Below, piece by piece: positions 36,258-45,555 of a stretch of DNA of 64,000 nt. The DNA is from an uncultured bacterium. GTDB taxonomy: Bacteria > Bacillota > Clostridia > Lachnospirales > Lachnospiraceae. A program made the translations under genes and the position numbers. Where the stretch lies: contig CANPIC010000005.1 of NCBI GenBank assembly GCA_947574055.1, positions 1 through 64,000 on the forward strand. Reading direction: 5' to 3'. The first letter of the stretch is position 1, and each line of letters starts with the position of its first letter. The notes below the pieces were generated by a model. That model did no database searches and was not told the origin of the DNA. It saw only the letters and a list, made by a program, of their open reading frames with translations.

Positions 36258-38444
36258 CTACATACTGATCCTGTCTGCAATCTCAGCCATCTTGGCATCA
36301 TTCAGACGGGTATCCCCATGAATGCGGGAATAAGACAGATAGCCGTTCATCCGGTCAATCTTGGTCAGATTATGACTGCCACATTGGGGACAGACGTCCA
36401 TCTCCAGTTCCTGATGCCCGCAGTCATCACAGTATGCCAGGGACAGATTGACCCCCTCATACAGTCCCATATCCATGGCCCGGCGGATCAGCGTCCGGAT
36501 AGCTTCCAGATTATAATCAATGGGATATTTCACATACTGGATTTTGCCGCCGTTTGACATCTCCCAGAAGCGATATTCCTTATCCTGCTTTTCAATGGGG
36601 GTGATATCTTCCGTCACATGACAATGGAAACTGTTGCTCACATACTCCCGGTCGGAAACACCCTCCACAATGCCATATTTTTCCCGGAACTGTCTGACCT
36701 GCAGACCACAAAGATTCTCTGCCGGCGTACCATAGATCGCATAGAGGTTCTGATCCTGCTCCTTAAATTCATTCACCTTCTGGTTGATATGCTCCAGTAC
36801 TTCCAGTGCGAAGGCCCCGTCTTCCACCAGTGACTTGCCGTTATAAAGTTCCTGCAGTTCATGCAAAGCCGTGATGCCAAAAGATGCGGTGGCCGATTTC
36901 AGAATCGGCTTAATCTTATCGCTCAGCTTCAGATGACCGCCCAGGAAACCGCCCTCACAGTAAGCCAGAGGATTCGTCGAGGCACGCATCTCTCCCAGAT
37001 AGGCATATGTCCTGATATGAAGCTGCCGGATCAGATTCAGATAATAGTCCAGCACTTCATAAAAATCCCGGCTTTCCTGTCTGGCCTTGGCCAGAATCAT
37101 GGGCAGATGCAGCGAAACGGCCCCGATGTTAAAGCGGCCCACAAAGACCGGTACATCCTTATCATCCAGGGGATGCATCCCTCCCCTTTCATACCAGGGA
37201 GAGAGAAATGCACGACAGCCCATGGGCGAAATGATCTTGCCATACTGTTTATACATACTGGCAATATATCCCCTGCCCGTCAGCGACAGCCAGTCCGGGT
37301 ACATCGTCCTGGCGGAGCACTTCACGCCCGCCTCAAACACATCTTCCAGTTCCTTTCCCGGTCCGTGCAGATTCTCATCGTACAAAAACACGATTTTCGG
37401 AAACAGGACCGGCTTTTTACACGCCGCTTTGCCCTGCCCTTTGCGCCGCACATCCAGCATGGAAATCGTGGCCAGTTTTGCAAAACGGCCCCTGCCGGTC
37501 CCTGCGCTCACCGTGATAAAGGGATAATCGCCCCGGCTGCTGGCAACGGTATTAAACTTGTATTCCCAGCCCTGAAACCCCTGTTCAAATTCTCTGACCA
37601 CATCGGCCCAGGCTTCCTCCTCCGCCCGCTCACGCGCGATGCCCAGACGCATATATTTGTCGATGGCCCGCCGGTAAGATTTTTCCGCATAGGGTTCCAG
37701 AATCAGATCCACACTGGGCACAGTGAACCCGCCATACTGCTGGCTGGCGGCGCTGAGGACGATATCACCGATTACATCAAATGCCACATCCAGCGTTTTC
37801 GGCTCATTATACCAGATATTTCCCATCTCAAAACCGCCGGATAACACATGTTCCACATCAAAAAGACAGCAGTTCATCGTATCCCTTCTGGCCGACATAT
37901 CATGGACATAAATATAACCATCCCGGCAGGCCTGGATTTCCTCGGTCGTCATAAAAAATTTCTGGTACAGTTCCTTGTTCAGCTGATTGAAAATCAGACT
38001 TCTCTTGGTCGACACCAGCGCGGAGTCCGTGTTAGCATTCTCTTTGTCCCCCACATACATAATGGACTGGCTCTTTTTGTATACATCGTCCAGCATCCGT
38101 ACAAAGTCCTGCTTGTAATTGCGGTAATCGCGATAACTCTTGGCCACAATCGGTTTGACCTGTTCCAGGGCACTCTCCACGATATTGTGCATCACCGGAA
38201 TGGGTACTGCATCCTCCCCCATCTCCTCCACTTTTTCTATTACATACTGACAGATATGCTCCTTTTCCTGATCCGTAAACTTCGTCAGGGCGCGGTAAGC
38301 CGACTTTCCCACCGCGTCAATCACCTTCTGTACATTGAAGGCCTCCCGGCTTTTGTCCTTTTTGATCACCCATATCTGCCGCATAGGTTTGAACTGCAGA
38401 CTGTAATCCGTTGTATCTTCCTTTTCCCTTGCTGTCGTACGCAT
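36258..38444 (-). CDS. nrdD: Anaerobic ribonucleoside-triphosphate reductase NrdD
   Basis: The 728-residue class III reductase makes deoxynucleotides without oxygen. An ATP-cone lies at residues 22-110 (allosteric control), then the ten-stranded barrel. A zinc site (CDDCGHQE and CPQCGSHN) near residue 680 precedes RMNGYLSY, whose Gly is the radical site by family comparison. GGGAGG lies 7 nt before the ATG. The radical loop is complete, so the enzyme looks functional. Confidence 0.95.
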   Translation of the reverse strand: MRTTAREKEDTTDYSLQFKPMRQIWVIKKDKSREAFNVQKVIDAVGKSAYRALTKFTDQEKEHICQYVIEKVEEMGEDAVPIPVMHNIVESALEQVKPIVAKSYRDYRNYKQDFVRMLDDVYKKSQSIMYVGDKENANTDSALVSTKRSLIFNQLNKELYQKFFMTTEEIQACRDGYIYVHDMSARRDTMNCCLFDVEHVLSGGFEMGNIWYNEPKTLDVAFDVIGDIVLSAASQQYGGFTVPSVDLILEPYAEKSYRRAIDKYMRLGIARERAEEEAWADVVREFEQGFQGWEYKFNTVASSRGDYPFITVSAGTGRGRFAKLATISMLDVRRKGQGKAACKKPVLFPKIVFLYDENLHGPGKELEDVFEAGVKCSARTMYPDWLSLTGRGYIASMYKQYGKIISPMGCRAFLSPWYERGGMHPLDDKDVPVFVGRFNIGAVSLHLPMILAKARQESRDFYEVLDYYLNLIRQLHIRTYAYLGEMRASTNPLAYCEGGFLGGHLKLSDKIKPILKSATASFGITALHELQELYNGKSLVEDGAFALEVLEHINQKVNEFKEQDQNLYAIYGTPAENLCGLQVRQFREKYGIVEGVSDREYVSNSFHCHVTEDITPIEKQDKEYRFWEMSNGGKIQYVKYPIDYNLEAIRTLIRRAMDMGLYEGVNLSLAYCDDCGHQELEMDVCPQCGSHNLTKIDRMNGYLSYSRIHGDTRLNDAKMAEIADRISM

Positions 38445-38492
38445 CGGTAATCCTCCCGTGTTTCTGCCGATCTGTTGTGTCCCTGTCCACGG

Positions 38493-38663
38493 TCAGTTTG
38501 CGGTTTCCCCGGCCTCACTGCCAACGGCGGCTGCCGTTTTTTTATCTTTCGCCTTTCTCCACTTCACCCCGGTTATGCAGGCTGTCACTGCCAGCGCCAC
38601 AAAGACCAGAAACAGTATCAGATATGATACGAAATATCCCAGAAAAGCACTTAAGTTTGCCAT
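38493..38663 (-). CDS. Small single-pass membrane protein
   Basis: The 56-residue product has one hydrophobic helix (about residues 9-34) and a Lys/Ala/Glu-rich cytoplasmic tail (KWRKAKDKKTAAA). GGGAG or AAGG before the ATG supports translation. I do not recognise it. It lies just upstream of nrdD in the same direction and could be co-transcribed. Confidence 0.5.
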   Translation of the reverse strand: MANLSAFLGYFVSYLILFLVFVALAVTACITGVKWRKAKDKKTAAAVGSEAGETAN

Positions 38664-38703
38664 ATCCTTTCTCCCTTTCCTCTTCACTGTCTATCCCGGC
38701 ACC

Positions 38704-38721
38704 TGATACCAAAAGGTATCA
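38704..38721. other. Short perfect hairpin between rnhA and the small membrane gene
   Basis: TGATACC-AAAA-GGTATCA forms a 7-bp stem with a 4-nt loop and no U tract. It may be an operator or mRNA processing stem ahead of the nrdD transcript. Confidence 0.35.
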
Positions 38722-38770
38722 TTGCCGGACCATACGCATTTATTATATACAATCCGCTCTCAAAAAGCAA

Positions 38771-39244
38771 TCATGCCTGAAAAATATCGTCAAGCAGATG
38801 CGTCCCATCCGCCGCCGTGGTCGCCAACAGATCACAGCGTTCATTCTCCGGATGCCCGTTATGTCCCTTCACCCAGGTAAACCGTACCTGATGAGGCCGT
38901 CGGGCTGCCAGGAGCCGCTGCCAGAGATCCACATTTTTCACCGGTCCCGCCGAACCCTTCCAGCCCTTTTTCAGCCAGCCGTCAATCCACTTTTTATTAA
39001 AGGCATCCGTCACATACTTGGAATCCGAGATCACTTCCACTTCACAAGGCTTAGTCAGCGCTTCCAGGCCGATGATCACCGCCATCAGTTCCATCCTGTT
39101 ATTCGTCGTCTTTTTATAACCGGCACTGTATTCCCTTGTATGCAATACCCCTGCACGGTCTGTATAGTGCAGGATCGTCCCATACCCGCCCGGGCCGTCC
39201 GGATTGCCTCTGGCTGATCCATCCGTATAAATTGTCACTTTCAT
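38771..39244 (-). CDS. rnhA: Ribonuclease HI
   Basis: The 157-residue RNase HI removes RNA from RNA-DNA hybrids. The catalytic acids are in place: Asp in TDGSARGNP, Glu in NRMELMAVI, Asp in SDSKYV and Asp in ENERCDLLA. It overlaps the MutS-like gene by 4 nt, so it is the last gene of a three-gene coupled set. Confidence 0.95.
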   Translation of the reverse strand: MKVTIYTDGSARGNPDGPGGYGTILHYTDRAGVLHTREYSAGYKKTTNNRMELMAVIIGLEALTKPCEVEVISDSKYVTDAFNKKWIDGWLKKGWKGSAGPVKNVDLWQRLLAARRPHQVRFTWVKGHNGHPENERCDLLATTAADGTHLLDDIFQA

Positions 39245-40944
39245 ATCCTGATATCCTCCGCTTGAAATCCCCGTATCTCTTCCGCGCGCCGGAATGCCTC
39301 CTCCACAATTTCTTCTCCATACCCTACCGCAGCCAACAGCCGGATCGCATTAGTCGTATCCGCACGCCCGGGCAGCAGTCTGTATGAAAATATCATATCG
39401 CCGCCCTTTACTTCTTCTGTAAAATAATAAGTATCATATTCGTTCTCCAACAGCCAGGTCAGCTCCCTGTCATGGGTTGCCGCAAAGCAGATAACCTCCG
39501 GCGGCCCAAGATGCCGCAGAATCGAGGCGGCGGCCGCGATCCGTTCCACACTTCCTGTCCCGCGCAGAATCTCATCCACAAAGCAGGCCACCGGCAAAGC
39601 TCCCTCCCTTTTGGCATCCAGTATCCGCTTCAGCGAAAGTATTTCTGCCATGTAGCTGCTCTTGCCGCCCTGCAGGTCCCCGCCATCTGCCATGGCAGTA
39701 AAAATATGACAAAACGGGGCGCAAAACGCTGCCGCCAGCGCTGTGTGAATGGTCTGGGCCAGCAGCAGATTCACCGCGATGGTTTTTAAAAACGTGGACT
39801 TTCCCGAAGCATTGGAGCCGGTCAGCAGGATTCCCTTTGTCTCTGTCACCACAATACTGTTGGCGACAGGTTGCTCCAGCAACGGATGCACACAGTCGCA
39901 GACCGTGACTCCCGCGCTGCCACTGCCGCCGCACAGAGTGGGGATACAGTACACATCCAGCGACATGCGATACAGACTGACGCTGATACTGGCATCCACA
40001 TACCCCACAAAAGCATACCCTGCCCGCAGCTCCTCTTCCAGAGAAAGGATCTTTTCCTGCAGTGCCATGAACTGAACAATATCAGGATGAAGCAGCATAC
40101 GGATATAATCTCCCAAAAGAGAAAGCGGGCCATTCCCGCTGCGGCACTGCCTGATCCAGAAACTATGACGCTGCAGCCTCTTCAGCTTCCTGATACAGAC
40201 TGCCATCTCCGAGCAGCGGGAATCCGCTTCTGCCCTGCGGCATATCTCCCGGGGCAGGGCATGGTACAGCTGCTCCAGGCTTCGTATCATAGCAAGCAGC
40301 CATGCGATATGCCTCAGAAACGGCAATACCTGGGCCCGCCTGCTAAAATACGTGACCATCTGTATGATCAGGACGAAAAGCAGCAGGCATATCCCCGGCC
40401 CGCCTGCCCATATGGCCATCAGACCGGCAAGCAGACACGCCACCCAGCCCCCATATTCCCTGATCGGTTTTTCCGGCGGGCGCGCCTTCATGGCACGCAG
40501 ACAGTCCGCAAAGGGACTTCCCTTCTCTTTCCCCACAGCTGCCAGAATCTCCTGTATCCGAATCCGCTCCTCCTCATGTGTGGTAAAATAGGCGACAGCA
40601 TCCTCCCATCTTTGTACCTCCTCTGCCGTTTCCGCCGGCTGATGAAGCGCCCTGTACAAGTATTCCGTCCCCGCCTGGGAAAGGGTATAATCCAGCCTTT
40701 TGAACACAGAGTCCATCTCCAGTTCTTCCCAGGTAATGCGGTCGATACAAAATCTGCCGTTCTCTGCCTTCCTTTCGAAAACGGGAACAGATGTTTCTCT
40801 CCCGTAAGCCCGCGGCGGTTTTCCGCAGCCCTCACGCAGCCGCGTATGCAATGCCCGCTTTCTTTGCCGCTCCTCCCGTATCCCGCTGACCAGCAAAAAG
40901 ACAACAGCCGCCACAACAATGAGCGGTATCAGTGCATAACTCAT
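39241..40944 (-). CDS. Membrane-anchored MutS-family ATPase
   Basis: The 567-residue protein carries a MutS C-terminal ATPase: Walker [14 protein letters not shown] near residue 378, the GKSSYMAEI segment, Walker [12 protein letters not shown] near 448 and [11 protein letters not shown]. It lacks the mismatch-binding domain of MutS and the Smr domain of MutS2. Instead it has a membrane helix at residues 4-20 and two more in the middle (about 180-212). The DNA-facing role is therefore unclear. Four-base overlaps join it to the MBL gene before and rnhA after. Confidence 0.82.
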   Translation of the reverse strand: MSYALIPLIVVAAVVFLLVSGIREERQRKRALHTRLREGCGKPPRAYGRETSVPVFERKAENGRFCIDRITWEELEMDSVFKRLDYTLSQAGTEYLYRALHQPAETAEEVQRWEDAVAYFTTHEEERIRIQEILAAVGKEKGSPFADCLRAMKARPPEKPIREYGGWVACLLAGLMAIWAGGPGICLLLFVLIIQMVTYFSRRAQVLPFLRHIAWLLAMIRSLEQLYHALPREICRRAEADSRCSEMAVCIRKLKRLQRHSFWIRQCRSGNGPLSLLGDYIRMLLHPDIVQFMALQEKILSLEEELRAGYAFVGYVDASISVSLYRMSLDVYCIPTLCGGSGSAGVTVCDCVHPLLEQPVANSIVVTETKGILLTGSNASGKSTFLKTIAVNLLLAQTIHTALAAAFCAPFCHIFTAMADGGDLQGGKSSYMAEILSLKRILDAKREGALPVACFVDEILRGTGSVERIAAAASILRHLGPPEVICFAATHDRELTWLLENEYDTYYFTEEVKGGDMIFSYRLLPGRADTTNAIRLLAAVGYGEEIVEEAFRRAEEIRGFQAEDIRI

Positions 40945-41657
40945 ACCACAAACACCTGTCCAGGCGCCGTGATTTCCCTGATCCTGTCCGCATAAAGCTC
41001 TCCTGCAGGACTTTTCCGAAACCGGGAAATCACATCATACCGCTCCCACATATGCATGGGAAAGACTACTGACGGATCTGTCTGCTGCAAAAATACCTCC
41101 AGCCCCAGTCCGAAACTTTCCCCCAGACGGGGATCCAGCGGCACAAAAGCCACATCAAAATGCCGGCCGGCAATACGGGAAATCTCTTTCTTATAGTCTT
41201 TTCCCATCTGCTCATTCCATGCATCGTCTTCCCCTTCCCAGTGCCACCAGTTCAGATCGCCTCCATGATACATGGCTTTTCCCTCCGCACTGACCAGAAA
41301 TGCCACACCTTCATCTGTGGAACGCAGTGTCTCCACCTCAATCTCCTGCCAACACACCTGCTGATTCTTACCGATACGGGTTATCGCACCGCGCACTGCC
41401 GTATCCACACCGTTTCTCTCCAGATATGCATCACTGAGCCTGATATCCGAAGACAGAACATAATGTATATTTTTATATTGACCAAAGAAGTCAAATATTT
41501 TCATCCGGAAATGATCCTGATGCTGATGCGAAGCAAAAAACACTATCGTCTTTTCACCATCCCATACCGGAAGCGTTCCCTGATAATAATCAAAGACAAG
41601 TACATACTTCTCCAGTTCCACGACAAATCCACTGTGATATAGATACGTAACTTTCAT
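40941..41657 (-). CDS. MBL-fold metallohydrolase
   Basis: The 238-residue protein has the metallo-beta-lactamase motif HQHQDH near residue 45 and the later HGGDLNWW metal ligand region, with MHMWERYD at the end. It resembles UlaG/YycJ-like stand-alone hydrolases; the substrate is unknown. GAGGG precedes the ATG. It leads the mbl-mutS-like-rnhA set with an ATGA overlap. Confidence 0.85.
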   Translation of the reverse strand: MKVTYLYHSGFVVELEKYVLVFDYYQGTLPVWDGEKTIVFFASHQHQDHFRMKIFDFFGQYKNIHYVLSSDIRLSDAYLERNGVDTAVRGAITRIGKNQQVCWQEIEVETLRSTDEGVAFLVSAEGKAMYHGGDLNWWHWEGEDDAWNEQMGKDYKKEISRIAGRHFDVAFVPLDPRLGESFGLGLEVFLQQTDPSVVFPMHMWERYDVISRFRKSPAGELYADRIREITAPGQVFVV

Positions 41658-41879
41658 TTTTTCCCTCTATTTCCGTGCATGTTTCAGCACAACCTTCTCC
41701 CCGCTTCCTTCCCTGCCCAGGCAACGGTTTCATTATACTAAATCCCTCCCGGCATGTAAATCCCCGGCGCGTTTGTCCCTGTTTTGGCACCTCTTACGCT
41801 TTCCCCACAGCAGATCCTGTGATAAAATAAGTCTGTCAGAAGATAACTGTTTTTTATTTGTGAGAAGAAAGGCAACCCC

Positions 41880-42497
41880 ATGAAAAAAGCTGCGAATTCC
41901 TGCCGGGAAGGAATCTTTCATCCCCGGTCGGCCCCTGCTCTCTCCATCCCCTATCGCATCCAAAAAAGCAGGCGTAAAACATGGACACTGTCCCTTTGTC
42001 CCGAACTGACTCTGACAGTCAAAGTCCCTCTGACAGTCTCTTATGCCGATGCCCTGCAAATCCTGTCCGCAAAGGAAAACTGGATCGTCAAAAAATACAG
42101 GGAGTTGGAGCAGGCCGCGCAGAGCATGCCCCGTTCCGAACTGACGCCGACGCAGAGAAAGGCTCTGGAAGAACGTTACCGTCAGGCGGCCCGCGAGTAT
42201 GTTCCGGCAAGAGTCGCTTATTATCAGGAAATCATCGGCGTTACCTGCGGCAATATCACCATCCGGGATCAGAAAACCCGCTGGGGGAGCTGTTCTGCCA
42301 GAGGCAATCTGAACTTTAACTGGCGTCTGATGTTGGCACCGCCCCGGGTACTGGATTATGTCGTCGTTCATGAACTGTGTCATCGCAAAGAGATGAACCA
42401 TTCCCCCGCCTTCTGGAATCTCGTAGAGGCAGTGCTGCCGGATTATGCGCAGCTGCGAAAATGGCTGAAAGATAACGGCAGGACGCTGATTCTGTAG
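41880..42497 (+). CDS. YgjP-like (DUF45) metallopeptidase-domain protein
   Basis: The 205-residue protein has the zinc motif HELCHRKEMNHSPAFW near residue 160 and the family segment TRWGSCSARGNLNFNWRLM near residue 137. Members are SprT/M48-like predicted metallopeptidases of unknown substrate. AGAAAGG precedes the ATG. It is an isolated plus-strand gene flanked by minus-strand genes. Confidence 0.85.
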   Translation: MKKAANSCREGIFHPRSAPALSIPYRIQKSRRKTWTLSLCPELTLTVKVPLTVSYADALQILSAKENWIVKKYRELEQAAQSMPRSELTPTQRKALEERYRQAAREYVPARVAYYQEIIGVTCGNITIRDQKTRWGSCSARGNLNFNWRLMLAPPRVLDYVVVHELCHRKEMNHSPAFWNLVEAVLPDYAQLRKWLKDNGRTLIL

Positions 42498-42553
42498 CTT
42501 TGTCCCGCCGTTTCTCCTCTATGACATATATCGTCTGTGATTCTTTCCCATCC

Positions 42554-43081
42554 TCAATGATTGTCAAGTACAATCTGGCACATCTTCATTGTCACCAAAG
42601 CGGCTTCATGGCTCTCGGGTGTAACGCCTGCGCAACAGGAAGCGTCCACGCAGATCCGGATCTCGGGCATGGCGGCTTTAAGAAGCAGGGCATTGCTGAC
42701 CACACAGATATCAGTACAAAGGCCCACAAGCTCTATTTCCAGCTCTTCCCTGTCATTTTCCTCCTGCAACAGATCTGCCAGGACGATACTCCCGAAAGTC
42801 GGCTTATTGACGATCATGGCACTGCCAAGCGCTGCCGCCACCTCCGGGTGAAGTTCCCATCCCGGCGTTCCCTCCACACAATGCACCACCGGCAGATGCC
42901 TGCCTTCTGCCGTTTCCAGATAGTTTTCCTGATGGGTATCTCTGGTGGCATATACATGTTCCGCCGGATATTCCCGGATCTTTGATACCACGCGGGAAAC
43001 GATCGCCTGTGCCTGCTCTGTTCCCAGCGCACCGTCAATAAAATCTTTCTGCATATCTATTACAACCAGTATTTTTCTCAT
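42554..43081 (-). CDS. Isochorismatase-fold hydrolase (nicotinamidase-like)
   Basis: The 175-residue cysteine hydrolase has the triad positions Asp in VVIDMQKDF (residue 9), Lys in VNKPTFGS and nucleophile Cys in GLCTDICVVSNAL, with a conserved ATRDTH metal region. This fits nicotinamidases (nicotinamide to nicotinate in NAD recycling), although other amidases share the fold. GGAGG lies 12 nt before the chosen ATG at 43081; an in-frame upstream start lacks support. Confidence 0.82.
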   Translation of the reverse strand: MRKILVVIDMQKDFIDGALGTEQAQAIVSRVVSKIREYPAEHVYATRDTHQENYLETAEGRHLPVVHCVEGTPGWELHPEVAAALGSAMIVNKPTFGSIVLADLLQEENDREELEIELVGLCTDICVVSNALLLKAAMPEIRICVDASCCAGVTPESHEAALVTMKMCQIVLDNH

Positions 43082-43182
43082 CTGTTCTCTCTGCCTCCTG
43101 TCTTTGTCCACGCGTTTTACTGACACGCAAAACCCTTATTCCACAGCCTGTTCCAAGATATAAATATCATACATATCCTGTC

Positions 43183-43211
43183 TTGTCAATCCGGATAAAA
43201 TCCGATACACT
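43183..43211 (+). promoter_or_regulatory. Predicted sigma-A promoter for the VanZ gene
   Basis: TTGTCA (43183-43188) and TACACT (43206-43211) are 17 nt apart, leaving a leader with AAAGGAGG before the ATG at 43240. Confidence 0.6.
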
Positions 43212-43239
43212 ATACCTATCGCAAAGGAGGGGCTGCTTT

Positions 43240-43839
43240 ATGACACACGAATATCTGATACCGATCCGCATGGTCTATGCATTGTCCCCGCTGATTACTG
43301 TCCTCTTTCTCATCCCCTATACGGCTTATCAGCATCACAAGTACAAAAAAATCATTCTGTCCCGCATGGCCATCATGTTTTCTTTCATTTTTTATCTGAT
43401 CCTGATGTACTTTTATATCATTACCCCGCTGCCGTCTTTCGACTGGGTAGTGGCCAATCCGCTGCCTATGTACATACAACTCAATCCGTTTGCCTTTCTG
43501 CAAGATATCAGAGAACAGGTCTACTGGATTCTGTCCGGTACCGGCCACGTCAACATCTCCCATTCCGCCTGGTTTCAGATCGGAGGTAATCTGGGGCTGC
43601 TTCTGCCTTTTGGCATCTATCTGCGTGCTTATTTTCACCGCAGTTTCCGACAGACCATCCTGCTCTCTTTCGGTCTTTCCCTCTTTTTTGAACTCACACA
43701 GCTCACCGCCCTTTACGGTATTTACCCGGCGCCTTACAGAATCTTTGATATCAACGACCTGATGTTTAATACAATAGGAGGGGCCATCGGTTATCGCATT
43801 ACCCCCTGCCTGCGACGTCCTTTTCATTTTTTATTATGA
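43240..43839 (+). CDS. VanZ-like membrane protein
   Basis: The 199-residue protein has four to five membrane helices and the VanZ-type pattern: LNPFAFLQD near residue 83, then GNLGLLLPFGIYL near 118 and FDINDLMFNTIGGAIGY near 173. VanZ proteins are linked to low-level teicoplanin resistance and envelope functions, but most homologues are uncharacterised. No glycopeptide resistance genes are nearby. AAAGGAGG decides the start. Confidence 0.85.
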   Translation: MTHEYLIPIRMVYALSPLITVLFLIPYTAYQHHKYKKIILSRMAIMFSFIFYLILMYFYIITPLPSFDWVVANPLPMYIQLNPFAFLQDIREQVYWILSGTGHVNISHSAWFQIGGNLGLLLPFGIYLRAYFHRSFRQTILLSFGLSLFFELTQLTALYGIYPAPYRIFDINDLMFNTIGGAIGYRITPCLRRPFHFLL

Positions 43840-43856
43840 ATTTCTTTCTTTTCTTT

Positions 43857-44012
43857 TTAGAATTCTGACACGATTTGGACATATTTTCCACTTATAATAA
43901 AGTCATCAAATGGAGTTAGTACTGTTGCACGGCGCGTATGCATGGTATTAGCTTCGACTACCAACAATCTTAATCCATCTGGATTAAGTTCTTCATAAAT
44001 ACTCCCCCTCAT
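43857..44012 (-). pseudogene. AT-rich orphan fragment
   Basis: An open frame of about 51 codons (MRGSIYEELNPDG... ending VQIVSEF) has no ribosome binding site. The longer frame begins inside the terminator hairpin at 44026-44057, so it is unlikely to be translated as such. It is visibly more AT-rich than its neighbours. It may be the tail of a lost gene; no family is recognised. Confidence 0.3.
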
Positions 44013-44025
44013 AGTATAGTGACGA

Positions 44026-44057
44026 AAAAGGAAGATGCAGCCATCTTCCTTTTTCAT
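44026..44057. terminator. Bidirectional terminator after the lipoprotein gene
   Basis: AAAAAGGAAGATG pairs perfectly with CATCTTCCTTTTT (13 bp) across a 4-nt loop, with A and T tracts at its ends. It is about 57 nt past the stop of the lipoprotein gene. Confidence 0.75.
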
Positions 44058-44113
44058 TTCACAAACGTATTTTATCGCTTTCTTTCCCGTCCTTCATAAA
44101 AACGGCAAAATCC

Positions 44114-44686
44114 CTATTTTGCCTCATAACTCTTTGAAAATTCATGCCGCACATCAATATCCGTGAGCACCCCGTTATGACATTGGAAACTTATGGAATA
44201 CGATCCACTGTCCAGGTTATGAAACTTCCATTCAGACGACTCATCATCGTCCATTTCCAGCTCCGGATATGCTGCCTTCAGTTCCTCCTCTGTCATGCCG
44301 ATGGGATTCGCTCCATTGAGCGTAATATTCAGATCTGCATTCTCACCGTCCAGTGAAAAGAAGCCCACTTCCTCAATAACACAGGAATACACGTTTTTGC
44401 TCTCTTTGCTGTCATTCACCAGTGTAAGACTGCAATAATTCTTTCCGTCTTTCTCCAGAAAAATAGCAGAAGTCCAGGATCTGTCAGGCAATTCCAAGAT
44501 CATGGCGCCCAGGTCATTGGTCTCAAACCCCTGCTGTGTCAGGTCAACCGGCATACTCTCGCCTACGATCAGACTTGTCCCATCCACCAGCAGCTCCGGC
44601 GGTGTCCCTTTCTCCGCGCCGCATCCCGTGCATAAAACCACGAGCAGCATGGTCAAAACGGCTGTCAACTTTTTTATGTAATTCAT
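44114..44686 (-). CDS. Predicted lipoprotein of unknown function
   Basis: The 190-residue product has a signal peptide and lipobox VLCTGC (Cys near residue 22), so it is probably surface-anchored. The mature part has a beta-rich domain with NPIGMTEEELKAAYPELE near residue 130, a phrase seen in small assembly-type lipoproteins. GGAG 6 nt before the ATG at 44686 favours this start. It lies downstream of tpiA behind a stem-loop. Confidence 0.7.
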   Translation of the reverse strand: MNYIKKLTAVLTMLLVVLCTGCGAEKGTPPELLVDGTSLIVGESMPVDLTQQGFETNDLGAMILELPDRSWTSAIFLEKDGKNYCSLTLVNDSKESKNVYSCVIEEVGFFSLDGENADLNITLNGANPIGMTEEELKAAYPELEMDDDESSEWKFHNLDSGSYSISFQCHNGVLTDIDVRHEFSKSYEAK

Positions 44687-44713
44687 CTTTTTCTCCATTC
44701 TTCCATAATAACT

Positions 44714-44746
44714 TTCCCGGAAGATCCTTGCAGAATCTTCCGGGAA
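44714..44746 (-). terminator. Stem-loop after tpiA region (before the lipoprotein gene)
   Basis: TTCCCGGAAGAT (44714-44725) pairs perfectly with ATCTTCCGGGAA (44735-44746) around a 9-nt loop. On the minus strand it follows the tpiA stop and ends in AAAGTTATT, so it is a weak terminator or a processing stem. Confidence 0.55.
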
Positions 44747-44763
44747 CCATAACCATTCATCAT

Positions 44764-45513
44764 TTATTCATAGTTGACGATCTTACCAAAATCAGCCTTC
44801 AGAGAAGCACCGCCTACCAGACCGCCATCAATATCAGGCTGTGCAAACAGTTCTGCCGCATTGCCTGCATTGACAGATCCGCCGTACTGGATGCGTACTG
44901 CCTGCGCCGTAGCATCATCATACATCTCAGCGATACAGTCACGTACGCCCTTGCATACTTCCTGTGCCTGCTCTGTGGTAGCTGTCTTGCCTGTACCGAT
45001 TGCCCAGATCGGCTCATAAGCGATTACCATGGATTTTACCTGATCTGCAGTGATATCTACCAGATCGGATTTGATCTGCAGTCTGATCCAGTCCATAGTC
45101 ACGCCCATCTCTCTCTGCTCCAGAGTCTCGCCGCAGCAAAGGATCGGTGTCAAACCGGCTTCAAAAGCCTTTTTCACTTTCTTATTCAGCAGGGCGTCAT
45201 CCTCTTTGAAATAGTCCCTTCTCTCGGAATGACCGATAATGACATATTTCACACCTGCATCTACAAGCATTTCTGCGGAAATCTCACCTGTGTAAGCGCC
45301 TTTTTCTTCGAAATACATATTTTCAGCGCCCACTTCCACATTGGTTCCCTTTACCGCTTCCACGACCGGAACGATATCAATGGCCGGTACACAATAAACA
45401 ACATCCACATCATCTGATTTTACCAGATCTTTTAATTCTCCGCATAATGCAACCGCCTGGCTGGGTGTCATATTCATCTTCCAGTTGCCGGCTACGATCT
45501 TTCTTCTCGCCAT
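44764..45513 (-). CDS. tpiA: Triosephosphate isomerase
   Basis: The 249-residue TIM barrel enzyme interconverts dihydroxyacetone phosphate and glyceraldehyde 3-phosphate. It shows VAGNWKMN (residue 6), the catalytic His region [11 protein letters not shown] (near 93), and the catalytic Glu in [12 protein letters not shown] (near 166) with loop 6. It follows pgk by 42 nt, forming a gap-pgk-tpiA glycolytic set. Confidence 0.97.
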   Translation of the reverse strand: MARRKIVAGNWKMNMTPSQAVALCGELKDLVKSDDVDVVYCVPAIDIVPVVEAVKGTNVEVGAENMYFEEKGAYTGEISAEMLVDAGVKYVIIGHSERRDYFKEDDALLNKKVKKAFEAGLTPILCCGETLEQREMGVTMDWIRLQIKSDLVDITADQVKSMVIAYEPIWAIGTGKTATTEQAQEVCKGVRDCIAEMYDDATAQAVRIQYGGSVNAGNAAELFAQPDIDGGLVGGASLKADFGKIVNYE

Positions 45514-45555
45514 TGTCCTATTCTCCTTCTTAATCTGTCTCTGTCATCCAAATGT

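Noticed and set aside
44013-44057. Upstream extension of the orphan fragment starting at 44057
   Set aside because: That start codon lies inside a perfect terminator hairpin with no ribosome binding site.
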